A stretch of 10,096 nt of DNA from JAHHLP01 sp041609895 (GTDB taxonomy: Bacteria; Bacteroidota; Rhodothermia; Rhodothermales; JABDKH01): contig JBFIPX010000117.1 in the NCBI GenBank assembly GCA_041609895.1, positions 1 through 10,096 on the forward strand. The letters run 5' to 3'. Below the pieces are notes generated by a model. The model was not told where the DNA came from. It was given only the letters and a program-made list of their open reading frames with translations, and ran no database searches. Below are positions 1 to 7,047 of the stretch, piece after piece. Positions within the stretch are counted from its first letter, which is position 1. Each line of letters begins with the position of its first letter. Made by a program: the position numbers and the translations under genes.

Positions 1-73
1 GACCCGAAAGAATCAGCGGGACGAATAGAAGAGGTATCCAGATTGCTCTGGCGGCTGAAATGAATTGCATCAT
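1..73 (-). CDS. Partial protein with hydrophobic N-terminus (5' end only)
   Basis: An open minus-strand frame begins with two consecutive ATG codons (73-71 and 70-68) and runs without a stop to the window edge, giving about 24 codons. The translation starts MMQFISAARAIW and continues with a run rich in Leu, Ile, Val and Pro. This looks like an uncleaved membrane segment or a signal peptide with a single basic residue before the hydrophobic core. The gene would be divergent from the exported DUF4159 gene, with about 134 nt between the two starts. No convincing Shine-Dalgarno sequence precedes it, which is common in this window. Too little is present to name a family, and it could still be chance, since 24 open codons are weak evidence alone. 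The orientation and hydrophobic start are the only support. Confidence 0.4.
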   Translation of the reverse strand, partial: MMQFISAARAIWIPLLFVPLILSG

Positions 74-207
74 GTCTTTGAATGCTCGGCATTTGGTACG
101 GAATACCCTAAAAGTGGCCATCAAACAAGGAAAAGACAACACGTCCGGGTCAAACAAATTCGAACCTGTATCGTTCTTTCACATTCTGATCAGTATTGAA
201 CCCGGTT
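74..207. other. Short intergenic region between divergent starts
   Basis: This 134-nt stretch should hold the promoter of the DUF4159 gene and, if the left-edge gene is real, that gene's promoter too. I see no clear sigma-70 pair, no strong inverted repeat and no RNA structure in it. A plus-strand 63-codon frame crossing it (60-251) has no family resemblance and overlaps the DUF4159 start, so I do not call it. Confidence 0.35.
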
Positions 208-882
208 ATGCGTCTCTACGCATTATTAATAGGAGGTGCGCTTTCGGCTAGTTGGTTAATTCGGCCGGTCCAAGCGCAGTCTGAATACAGCTTCGAGATT
301 GCTCGAGTCAAGTACACGGGCGGAGGCGACTGGTACGGTGACCCGGAATCTCTCAAGCAGCTTCTGTCTTTTGCCCGAAGCGAAACGTCGCTGTCGGTAT
401 CGCCGGATGAAGCAGTGGTGGAACTTTCAGACGAGAAGCTTTTCGCTTATCCATACATCTACCTTACCGGCCATGGTAACGTGCGCTTTTCTGAGGCTGA
501 AGTGCTGCTGCTGCGCAGATATCTGTTGGGTGGCGGATTTCTTCATATCGACGACAACTATGGCCTCGACGAACACATTCGTCGCGAGATCAAGAAGGTC
601 TTCCCGAGTCGGGAATTTCGTGAACTACCCTTCCACCATCCGATCTTTTCCAGCCACTACGAGTTTCCGCATGGCCTGCCCAAGATCCATGAACACGACG
701 GCGCGTCGGCGCAAGCCTTCGGGATTTTTGACGACAGCGGGAGGCTATGCGTTCTTTATTCGTATGAAAGCGATCTGGGCGATGGGTGGGAGCCTCCCGA
801 AGTTCACGACAATCCGCCTGAGAAACGTCTCGAGGCGCTGCAGATGGGTGTTAACATTCTCACCTACGCCATGATGAACTAG
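208..882 (+). CDS. Exported DUF4159 domain protein
   Basis: A 224-residue protein of the DUF4159 family, whose biochemical role is not established. Residues 1-23 form a probable Sec signal peptide with a hydrophobic core (LYALLIGGAL), ending at V21-Q22-A23, so the mature protein should be periplasmic. The mature part has the family hallmarks in order: IARVKYTGGGDWYGDP near the N-terminus, YIYLTGHG, LRRYLLGGGFLHIDDNYG, a conserved LPFHHPIF segment, and the terminal YSYESDLGDGWEP. The central glycine-rich segment followed by paired aspartates resembles class I glutamine amidotransferase-like folds. This is structural inference, as no catalytic Cys is evident. I chose ATG 208 over the in-frame TTG at 196 because it places the signal peptide at the very N-terminus. 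No Shine-Dalgarno sequence is visible. A DUF4359-like gene follows after 30 nt, so the two are probably co-transcribed. Confidence 0.85.
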   Translation: MRLYALLIGGALSASWLIRPVQAQSEYSFEIARVKYTGGGDWYGDPESLKQLLSFARSETSLSVSPDEAVVELSDEKLFAYPYIYLTGHGNVRFSEAEVLLLRRYLLGGGFLHIDDNYGLDEHIRREIKKVFPSREFRELPFHHPIFSSHYEFPHGLPKIHEHDGASAQAFGIFDDSGRLCVLYSYESDLGDGWEPPEVHDNPPEKRLEALQMGVNILTYAMMN

Positions 883-912
883 CTTCTCTATCACCCTTTG
901 GAGAACTGAAAA

Positions 913-1245
913 ATGAAATGGTTTTGGATCCTGTCGGCCGTGGTCCTCGGGCTTCTGTTTCTGTCCAATCCGGACATGGAAGATTTCAAGACCTACATTG
1001 CTGAGGAAGCCCGTGAACTCGTCCGTGAACAAACGGGGGCGCCTGGTCTCGGAGATATTCTCAGCGACGGTGCTGCTCAAATGGCTGAAAGCTACGCCGA
1101 TGAAGTAACAGAGCACAAAGACTACTACCTGTTCAGTACGTACAAGATTAATATTGCACCGAGGAACGTATCCAAACGGACGTGGCATTTCCTCGGAATA
1201 GGAAACAATTTTATTAACCTGACGCGCTTCTACGATAAGGAGTGA
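913..1245 (+). CDS. Small membrane-anchored DUF4359-like protein
   Basis: A 110-residue protein with one N-terminal hydrophobic segment (about residues 2-18, WFWILSAVVLGLLFL), followed directly by SNPDMEDFKTYIAEEA. Most of the chain is therefore probably exported and anchored by an uncleaved signal, or released after cleavage. The pattern of an N-terminal helix, an NP-x-x-x-D motif, an acidic helix, a YYLFSTYKI strand and a C-terminal FLGIGNNFINL segment matches my recollection of DUF4359, a family of unknown function. A GGAG ribosome-binding site lies 10 nt before the ATG, one of the clearer ones here. It follows the DUF4159 gene by 30 nt, and its last codons lie 57 nt before glyA. No terminator is visible between it and glyA, so read-through into glyA is possible. 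The reading frame is secure; the family name is less so. Confidence 0.7.
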   Translation: MKWFWILSAVVLGLLFLSNPDMEDFKTYIAEEARELVREQTGAPGLGDILSDGAAQMAESYADEVTEHKDYYLFSTYKINIAPRNVSKRTWHFLGIGNNFINLTRFYDKE

Positions 1246-1302
1246 CGCCCGTCGCCGCCTTCAAGTAATAGTCCGGTAAACCAACCACACTCGAAGATCT
1301 CA

Positions 1303-2610
1303 ATGTCCGACCTGCAGCTTCAAGACCCACTCGTTTTCGACGCCATTCAGAAAGAGGTAGAGCGACAAAACGACGGGCTCGAATTGATCGCATCCGAGAA
1401 CTTTGTCTCTCGCGCAGTGCTGGAGGCTATGGGTTCCCCGCTCACGAACAAGTATGCGGAGGGCCTTCCCGGCAAGCGTTACTACGGCGGCTGTCATTAC
1501 GTAGATGTTGCGGAAGATCTTGCGCGCAATCGTGCCTGCGAGCTATTCAGGTGCGACTGGGTGAACGTACAACCTCACTCCGGCGCCTCCGCTAACGCCG
1601 CCGTCTATCTCTCATTCCTCAAACCGGGCGACACCTTCCTTGGCCTCGACCTGGCTCACGGGGGTCATCTTACGCATGGAAGTCCGGTCAATTTCTCGGG
1701 CATTCTGTACAACGCAGAGTATTACGGCGTGGAAGAGAAGGGGCCTAACGCCGGACGGATCGACATGGACAAGGTGCGGGATAAGGCTCGGGCTGTACAG
1801 CCGAAAATGATCTCCATCGGAGCGAGTGCATATCCTCGAGATTTCGACTACGAGGCGTTCCGCTCGATTGCCGACGAAGTCGGCGCCTTCCTTTGGATGG
1901 ACATGGCACACACAGCAGGTCTTGTCGCGGCGGGCCTCCTGAACGATCCTCTTCCCTACGCCCACGTCACGTCTACGACCACGCATAAGACGCTTCGCGG
2001 CCCCCGCGGTGGCATGCTACTAATTGGCAAAGACTACGAAAACCCCTTCGGAAAGGTCGCGCCCAAAAGCGGTCGCGTGAAGAATATGAGCGAGCTGCTC
2101 GATTCGGCAGTCTTTCCAGGCATGCAGGGCGGCCCATTAATGCACGTAATAGCCGCGAAGGCGGTTGCCTTCGGCGAAGCCCTGAAGCCGGATTTCAAGG
2201 ACTACAGCGCAGCGGTCATTGCTAACGCCAAGACAATGGCCGACACCTTTACGGAGATGGGCTATGACGTAGTCTCCGGGGGCACGGACAATCACCTGAT
2301 GTTGATCGACCTGCGTAACAAGGGGGTGACTGGCAAGGAGGCCGAGGAAGTACTCGAACGTGCAGACATCACGGTGAACAAGAACATGGTTCCGTTTGAC
2401 GACCAAAGCCCGTTCGTCACAAGCGGGGTCCGAATAGGGACACCGGCCATGACGACTCGCGGGCTAGGCAAGGATGAATTCCGCTACATCGCACGCCTGG
2501 TCGACCGGGTGATTACGAATCGCACTGATGAGGACGTATTAAAGAGTGTTCGTAACGAGGTCCATGAGCTTTGTGGGCGGTACCCGCTTTACGATTTTGT
2601 AGTTGCATAA
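1303..2610 (+). CDS. glyA: Serine hydroxymethyltransferase
   Basis: A 435-residue cytosolic PLP enzyme that interconverts serine plus tetrahydrofolate with glycine plus 5,10-methylenetetrahydrofolate. It is the main source of one-carbon units for purine, thymidylate and methionine synthesis. Visible hallmarks are ELIASENF near residues 27-34, the YAEGLPGKRYYGGC segment, VNVQPHSGASAN, the WMDMAHTAGLVAAG region that contacts PLP, and the cofactor-lysine motif TTTHKTLRGPRGG with Lys229, the same number as in the E. coli enzyme. The C-terminal half includes SGVRIGTPAMTTRG. The segment from Y-E-N-P-F-G to L-L-D-S-A-V-F-P-G after the lysine motif is longer than in proteobacterial enzymes and resembles the Bacteroidota form, which makes the protein slightly longer than the usual 415-430. 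The ATG at 1303 fits the family start; no Shine-Dalgarno sequence or glycine riboswitch is apparent upstream. Confidence 0.98.
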   Translation: MSDLQLQDPLVFDAIQKEVERQNDGLELIASENFVSRAVLEAMGSPLTNKYAEGLPGKRYYGGCHYVDVAEDLARNRACELFRCDWVNVQPHSGASANAAVYLSFLKPGDTFLGLDLAHGGHLTHGSPVNFSGILYNAEYYGVEEKGPNAGRIDMDKVRDKARAVQPKMISIGASAYPRDFDYEAFRSIADEVGAFLWMDMAHTAGLVAAGLLNDPLPYAHVTSTTTHKTLRGPRGGMLLIGKDYENPFGKVAPKSGRVKNMSELLDSAVFPGMQGGPLMHVIAAKAVAFGEALKPDFKDYSAAVIANAKTMADTFTEMGYDVVSGGTDNHLMLIDLRNKGVTGKEAEEVLERADITVNKNMVPFDDQSPFVTSGVRIGTPAMTTRGLGKDEFRYIARLVDRVITNRTDEDVLKSVRNEVHELCGRYPLYDFVVA

Positions 2611-2676
2611 TGGCCAACCCGCCTTGGCAATAAAGGACGTAACTAATCCAAATTTTCTAAACGGCCACAGCTCTCG

Positions 2677-3309
2677 ATGAGCAGCGATTCTCTCAGCCAG
2701 GAAGTAGTCGGCGATCTCGTGTCACTTGGCAGGCGGTTGTACGACCTTTCACTCGTAAGGAAGGATCAGGAGCCAATCACCGATCCGAGAGGACAACCGA
2801 TCGGATGGTTGCTCGATACGCGGATGGCGATGCTCGACGCGAGGATGTTTACCGAGATAGGAAGCGTTTTGGCGGAGCGGCTTGCCGCAAAGGGCGTCGC
2901 TCAGATCGTTGGTCACGGCTTCGGAGCCTACGCTCTTGTGGGATCCATTCTTAGCAGCCCGAAGCATTCCTACCTGAAGGGCGGTTTCGTACGAGATCAG
3001 AAGAAGGCATATGGTAGAAAACGGATCGTCGAAGGTCCTATCAATCCAGGAGAGCCGGTTGCACTCGTCGACGACATACTGAATTCCGGCCGGAGCGCGG
3101 CAAAAGCTTTGTCGCTCCTTCGGGAGAACGGCTTCGAGGTAGCGGGCCTTCTGACACTGTTCAATTTCACCTGGAGCGGTGGTCGATCGAGATTGGAAAA
3201 GGAGGGTCTATGGGTCGACTCGCTGCTCGATCTCAACCTCCGCAACGGCACTGCACCAAGTACTGCCGACACGCCCCCGCCCTCGAGCGAGGCGGAAGCC
3301 AGTCGATGA
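2677..3309 (+). CDS. Orotate phosphoribosyltransferase-like PRTase
   Basis: A 210-residue type I phosphoribosyltransferase, close in length to orotate phosphoribosyltransferase (PyrE). The PRPP loop is clear at residues 129-140 (ALVDDILNSGRS), with the paired acids D132-D133 and a Ser-Gly turn in place of the usual TTG. The preceding GGFVRDQKKAYGRKRIVEG segment corresponds to the orotate-PRTase flexible loop, which carries catalytic Lys and Arg residues. QIVGHGFGAYALVGSIL matches the glycine-rich PPi loop region. The N-terminal segment with GWLLDTR looks typical of PyrE-like proteins rather than classic PyrE, so the substrate could be a base other than orotate. I leave the symbol blank for that reason. 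The stop overlaps the tatC start as ATGA, implying translational coupling. No Shine-Dalgarno sequence precedes ATG 2677. No other pyrimidine gene is in view. Confidence 0.85.
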   Translation: MSSDSLSQEVVGDLVSLGRRLYDLSLVRKDQEPITDPRGQPIGWLLDTRMAMLDARMFTEIGSVLAERLAAKGVAQIVGHGFGAYALVGSILSSPKHSYLKGGFVRDQKKAYGRKRIVEGPINPGEPVALVDDILNSGRSAAKALSLLRENGFEVAGLLTLFNFTWSGGRSRLEKEGLWVDSLLDLNLRNGTAPSTADTPPPSSEAEASR

Positions 3310-4160
3310 AAGCCATCACCAAGCGCCTGACCCGGCGACCAAGGCCAAAGAAACTGGAGCCCAAGTCGGTCCAGACCATGACCGAGCTGGGCGAAATGCC
3401 GTTTCTCGACCATCTGGAGGAGTTCAGGTGGGCGCTCATCAAGGGTTTTGCGGCGATTGTCCTCGTGACTATCGTGTGCTCCTTCTTCAGCAACTGGATC
3501 ATTGAGGCTCTGCTTCTCGGTCCGGCAAAACCCGACTTCTTCGTCTACACGGCACTCGGCATTGAGGCCGATGAGCTGGTGCTGCAAAACCGCACCATCA
3601 CCGGGCAGTTCTTTGCGCACCTCGGTACCATCCTTGCCGTAGGCGTGGTACTCGGATCGCCCATGTTCGTGTACTTCATGTGGAAGTTCATCGAACCCGG
3701 GTTGTACCCGTCGGAAAAGCAGGGACTGCGATTCGCGGCGGTCTTTGCCACTTTCTTCTTCATGCTTGGCATTGCCTTCGGCTACATGGTCGTCACGCCG
3801 TTCGCACTTCAGTTCTTCGCCAACTATCAGATCGCGGATCAGATTATTAATGAGTTCGATATCACCAGGTACTTCAGCATGGTGACCTTCTGGGCGTTTG
3901 GCGCTGGAATTCTCTTCGAGCTACCGGTCGTCGTCTATTTTCTGTCCAAGATCGGTTTGTTGACGCCCGCCATAATGCGCAAGCACCGCAAGTATGCAGT
4001 GATCATAACACTGGTGCTGGGGGCTTTCTTTACACCTCCCGACCCGATATCCCAGATCCTGGTAGCCATACCGCTCTTACTACTTTATCAGCTCTCGATA
4101 GGTGTGGCGGGCATCGTCACTCGAAAGCGTGAGCAAGAGCTTGAAGAAGCTCTCGCCTGA
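3306..4160 (+). CDS. tatC: Sec-independent protein translocase subunit TatC
   Basis: A 284-residue inner-membrane protein that forms the twin-arginine signal receptor with TatB and works with TatA to export folded proteins. The signature MPFLDHLEEFRWAL is at residues 31-44, with E39 aligning to E. coli Glu15. EPGLYPSEKQ at 130-139 holds E137, the counterpart of E. coli Glu103. FGAGILFELPVVVYFL and FFTPPDPISQ are the other family blocks, and about six membrane helices can be traced. Start choice: ATG 3306 overlaps the PRTase stop and has GGAAG about 8 nt upstream. An upstream in-frame start at 3210 lies inside the PRTase gene and was rejected. The protein has a basic N-terminal extension of about 24 residues relative to E. 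coli and a long first periplasmic loop (about 65-105), as in Bacteroidota. tatA/tatB are not in the window. Confidence 0.96.
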   Translation: MKAITKRLTRRPRPKKLEPKSVQTMTELGEMPFLDHLEEFRWALIKGFAAIVLVTIVCSFFSNWIIEALLLGPAKPDFFVYTALGIEADELVLQNRTITGQFFAHLGTILAVGVVLGSPMFVYFMWKFIEPGLYPSEKQGLRFAAVFATFFFMLGIAFGYMVVTPFALQFFANYQIADQIINEFDITRYFSMVTFWAFGAGILFELPVVVYFLSKIGLLTPAIMRKHRKYAVIITLVLGAFFTPPDPISQILVAIPLLLLYQLSIGVAGIVTRKREQELEEALA

Positions 4161-4240
4161 CAGGTCCGAAGCGACTGCCTTTCGAAACGTTGCCGCCTCT
4201 GAGTCGTCTACGTGGTGACTGTCAACCCTTCCGCAAACTC

Positions 4241-5887
4241 ATGAAAGACCTCCGTCGAACGGTATTGGTCTTCGTCCTCGCAACTGCCTTCGGGACCCTT
4301 ATTGGAGCCTTTTGGCCGCGTGACGACGACTTCTTCGCAATCCGCAAGAGCTTCGAGATCTACGGGGGCGTGTACGAGGAGCTGGTTGGCAGCTATGTTG
4401 ACGACATAGAGCCGGAACGGCTGATGCGCACGGGCATCAACGCAATGCTCGCTGAGCTGGACCCTTTCACGGTGTTCTTCGACGAGGCTGATAATGCCGA
4501 TATGGACATCATTACCCGTGGTTCTTACGGAGGAGTCGGCCTCAACGTCGGTGTCCGCAACGGCCGCATCACGGTCATCGCACCAATCGAGGGTGCAAGT
4601 GGATACAAGCAGGGAGTTCGAGCCGGCGACGTCATAATTCGGGTCGAACAGAAAGAAACTGGAGATCTCACGATTTCGGACGTCCAGACTCTCCTGCGTG
4701 GTGAGCCAGGAACGACCGTCGAGATTGCTGTCGAGCGAGAAGGGACCCAGGACCCGATCTCGTTCACCCTGACTCGCGAAGAGGTTAAGCTGAACAATGT
4801 CTCTTTTGCAGGCACGCTTGCAGGTACTGAAGTAGCATACATTCGGCTTGACCGGTTTGCGCACGAAGCCAGTCGTGAGATTCGTACGGCCATCGAGTCT
4901 TTGACCGAAGAAACAGAGCTTGACGGATTGATCCTGGATCTGCGTGACAACCCCGGAGGGTTGCTCGACGCAGCTGTCGAGATTTCTGAAATGTTCGTAC
5001 CGCGCGGATCAGTCGTCGTGTCTACGAACGGCCGACTTCCAGAGACTAAGCGAGTCTACAGAAGTAGTAAGGAACCGATCCTTGACGACACCCCGCTCAT
5101 TATTCTTGTCAACGAACTGAGTGCTTCGGCAAGCGAGATTGTGGCCGGCGCCGTGCAAGATCTCGACCGGGGAGTCGTGGTCGGACAAGCCACATTCGGC
5201 AAAGGTCTGGTTCAGGTCGTGCGCGGCCTCCCATACAATACGTCACTGAAGATCACCACGTCCAGGTACTATACTCCCAGCGGCCGGAGCATCCAGTCAG
5301 CAAACTACGGCTTCGGGCACGCGGCCAAGGATGAGTCGATGCCTAACGATACCGAGCGCTTTTCCACGTCGAAAGGAAGGCAGGTCCGCGCAGGTCACGG
5401 CATCGAACCGGACGTCAATGTTGACGATAGCCCATCGCCGCTCGAGCGGGCCTTGCATCGAAAGGCTGCCTTCTTTTTGTATGCAAATCACTTTGCCGCT
5501 ACGCGTGATTCGGTATCTATCGATTTCGTCCCGGATGACGCGCTGATCGACGACTTTGAGTCGTGGTTGGCCAGTCGCGATTTTTCCTACGAGACAGCGG
5601 CAGAGGACGCGCTGGATCAGGTGATGGCAAGCCTGACCGCCTCAGAAATCCGAAATGCGGATGATGAGGTTAACCGACTCCGCGAAGCAATTGAATCCGA
5701 GAAACAGGCGGGGTTTACCCGCCACCGAGAGAAGATTAGGGCGCGACTGCGGAGTGAAATAGTCGCCCGCTATCATGGTGAACACGACCAGATTCGGTCT
5801 TCATTCGATTACGACGAGTACGTGCGGGAGGCACTGTCCATCCTGATGGATCCTGAGCGATATCCCGAGATCCTCGGCGACCAGTAA
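4241..5887 (+). CDS. S41 C-terminal processing protease with PDZ domain
   Basis: A 548-residue envelope serine protease of the CtpA/Prc type, which trims or degrades proteins from their C-termini. An N-terminal hydrophobic segment (about residues 5-22) exports or anchors it. A PDZ domain spans roughly 94-178 (GSYGGVGLNVG to the AVEREG strand). The protease core follows, with LDLRDNPGGLLDAA and the Ser-Lys dyad: S296 in ELSASASEIVAG and K321 in TFGKGLVQ, spaced 25 residues apart as in E. coli Prc (Ser452/Lys477). After the core, about 150 residues form a charged, helix-rich tail ending near PERYPEILGD. Such tails are common in Bacteroidota homologues. I chose ATG 4241 over the in-frame TTG 4190 because it gives a normal signal sequence; no good ribosome-binding site supports either. 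It lies 80 nt after tatC and 2 nt before the TauE-like gene. Confidence 0.94.
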   Translation: MKDLRRTVLVFVLATAFGTLIGAFWPRDDDFFAIRKSFEIYGGVYEELVGSYVDDIEPERLMRTGINAMLAELDPFTVFFDEADNADMDIITRGSYGGVGLNVGVRNGRITVIAPIEGASGYKQGVRAGDVIIRVEQKETGDLTISDVQTLLRGEPGTTVEIAVEREGTQDPISFTLTREEVKLNNVSFAGTLAGTEVAYIRLDRFAHEASREIRTAIESLTEETELDGLILDLRDNPGGLLDAAVEISEMFVPRGSVVVSTNGRLPETKRVYRSSKEPILDDTPLIILVNELSASASEIVAGAVQDLDRGVVVGQATFGKGLVQVVRGLPYNTSLKITTSRYYTPSGRSIQSANYGFGHAAKDESMPNDTERFSTSKGRQVRAGHGIEPDVNVDDSPSPLERALHRKAAFFLYANHFAATRDSVSIDFVPDDALIDDFESWLASRDFSYETAAEDALDQVMASLTASEIRNADDEVNRLREAIESEKQAGFTRHREKIRARLRSEIVARYHGEHDQIRSSFDYDEYVREALSILMDPERYPEILGDQ

Positions 5888-5889
5888 CT

Positions 5890-6726
5890 ATGGAGCCGTT
5901 CCTTGTTCTCGCGGGGGCGGGATTGGCGGCCGGTTTTGTGGCCGGACTTGTGGGCGTTGGAGGCGGTATCATTTTCGCTCCGGTCCTGCTCTTCTATTTT
6001 CAGTCGACCGGGGTTGCGGAGCCCGCTCTGACACCGCTTACGCTCGGAACGAGTCTGCTGTGCACGCTCTTCACGTCTGCCCTCAGTGCCTTTCACCACT
6101 ATCGGCGCGACGCGGTTGAATGGCGGATCGCGGTTTTCGCCGGACTCGGAAGCATTTTTGGCGTCGTTGCAATTACGTTTCTGGTGACCACCAAGGCGTG
6201 GTACGATCAGGACGTCTTTCAGGTCGTCTTCAGTCTCGTTCTTCTTGTGGTTGCCGGCAGAATGTTCAGAGCGAGCAATACGAACGCGACCGCGGCGATC
6301 GCAGATTCTGATCAGGCTCGGGCGAATCCTGCCCGGTCCGCCGCCATCGGCGTTGCCGCCGGTTCCGTTTCGAGCGCGGTTGGAGTTGGCGGAGGAGTTG
6401 TTCTTGTGCCGGCGTTTAATCGATTGCTGCACCTTCCGATTCATTCGTCGGTGGGCACCTCGAGCGCAACGATCATATTGATCTCGTTGATCGGAGTGGC
6501 TTCATACGCCGTTTCGGGGCTGTCTGCACCCTCACAGGCAGGTTCCCTTGCAATTGGGTACGTAGATCCCGCTACGGCGCTAGTGCTGGGCCTGCCGGCG
6601 TTGTTGACCACCCGACTGGGCGTTACGACCGCTCACCGTGTCAAAAGGCGCACGCTGCAAATAGGCTTTGCAGTCTTCGCACTTTGCGTAGCTGCCAGCC
6701 TCGTATACCGCGCAGTAGGCAGCTAA
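5890..6726 (+). CDS. TauE/SafE family permease
   Basis: A 278-residue inner-membrane protein of the TauE/SafE (DUF81) family, whose members are proposed to export sulfite, sulfoacetate or related organosulfur anions. The substrate cannot be told from sequence. The two homologous halves are obvious: GLVGVGGGIIFAP at residues 19-31 and AVGVGGGVVLVPA from residue 163, each starting a set of about four membrane helices. A polar linker rich in Asn, Thr, Ala and Asp joins the halves around residues 130-150. Further family features are TPLTLGTSLL in the first half and SSVGTSSATIILISL in the second. ATG 5890 begins 2 nt after the protease stop, so co-translation is likely. A strong hairpin 25 nt after the stop ends the transcript. 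No sulfur-metabolism gene is nearby. Confidence 0.92.
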   Translation: MEPFLVLAGAGLAAGFVAGLVGVGGGIIFAPVLLFYFQSTGVAEPALTPLTLGTSLLCTLFTSALSAFHHYRRDAVEWRIAVFAGLGSIFGVVAITFLVTTKAWYDQDVFQVVFSLVLLVVAGRMFRASNTNATAAIADSDQARANPARSAAIGVAAGSVSSAVGVGGGVVLVPAFNRLLHLPIHSSVGTSSATIILISLIGVASYAVSGLSAPSQAGSLAIGYVDPATALVLGLPALLTTRLGVTTAHRVKRRTLQIGFAVFALCVAASLVYRAVGS

Positions 6727-6751
6727 GCGCCGGCCTAGCTCAAGCGCAATA

Positions 6752-6783
6752 AAGAAGGGCCATCCCGCAGGACGGCCCTTCTT
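6752..6783. terminator. Bidirectional intrinsic terminator
   Basis: A perfect 10-bp stem pairs AAGAAGGGCC (6752-6761) with GGCCCTTCTT (6774-6783) around a 12-nt loop, within which TCC and GGA can pair further. On the plus strand the stem is followed by CTTCTTTC. On the minus strand the trailing sequence reads CTTTATTG. It sits between the stop of the TauE-like gene and the stop of dodecin, which are convergent, so it can serve both transcripts. Confidence 0.88.
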
Positions 6784-6807
6784 CTTTCTAACACTGCGAT
6801 GGGGCGA

Positions 6808-7005
6808 CTAATCTACTACGAATGTCACCTTACAGGTCACGCGATACTTGCTAACCTTGCCGTCATCCACAAGCGCCTGGATGTGCTCCACATAGACGCT
6901 GCGGACCTTTCTTACGGACTTCGAAGCTTCCTTGGCCGCGTCCGCGACCGCTTCCTCTATCGAGTTCCCTTCTGCAAGAATCTCAATTACCTTTGCTACA
7001 GACAT
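6808..7005 (-). CDS. Dodecin family protein
   Basis: A 65-residue protein of the dodecin family, which assembles into hollow dodecamers. Classical members bind flavins pairwise and are thought to store or buffer them; other members bind calcium or have no known ligand. It runs from MSVAKVIEILAEG through a helix (residues 15-30, IEEAVADAAKEASKSV) to the C-terminal strands YRVTCKVTFVVD, the full family fold at normal length. Aligned by eye, the position of the flavin-stacking Trp (Trp36 in Halobacterium) is Ser36 here, with Tyr38 nearby. Flavin binding in the usual sandwich is therefore doubtful. A G-rich ribosome-binding site (GGGGGA) precedes the ATG by about 5 nt. It lies 42 nt downstream of the DUF4332 gene on the same strand, probably as one transcript ending at the shared hairpin. 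Confidence 0.92.
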   Translation of the reverse strand: MSVAKVIEILAEGNSIEEAVADAAKEASKSVRKVRSVYVEHIQALVDDGKVSKYRVTCKVTFVVD

Positions 7006-7047
7006 GTCAATCCCCCGCTATCAATGAGCTCAATCATGAACGATGTG

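Noticed and set aside
60..251. 63-codon plus-strand frame before the DUF4159 gene
   Set aside because: It overlaps the DUF4159 start in another frame, has no ribosome-binding site, and its translation shows no domain or signal features.
2613..2628. Short GCCAA/TTGGC hairpin after glyA
   Set aside because: The stem is only 5 bp without a T-tract, too weak to call a terminator.
3210..3305. N-terminal extension of TatC from an upstream start
   Set aside because: It lies wholly inside the PRTase gene, its sequence is not TatC-like, and ATG 3306 has a ribosome-binding site and the typical ATGA overlap.
2997..3620. 207-codon minus-strand frame opposite the PRTase and tatC
   Set aside because: It is antisense to two well-supported genes and has no recognisable domain.
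4190..4240. TTG start for the S41 protease
   Set aside because: It would put 17 unrelated residues ahead of the membrane segment; ATG 4241 gives a normal signal sequence.
5809..6444. 211-codon minus-strand frame opposite the TauE-like gene
   Set aside because: The translation is low-complexity, rich in Arg and Asn, as expected for an antisense shadow of a membrane protein gene.
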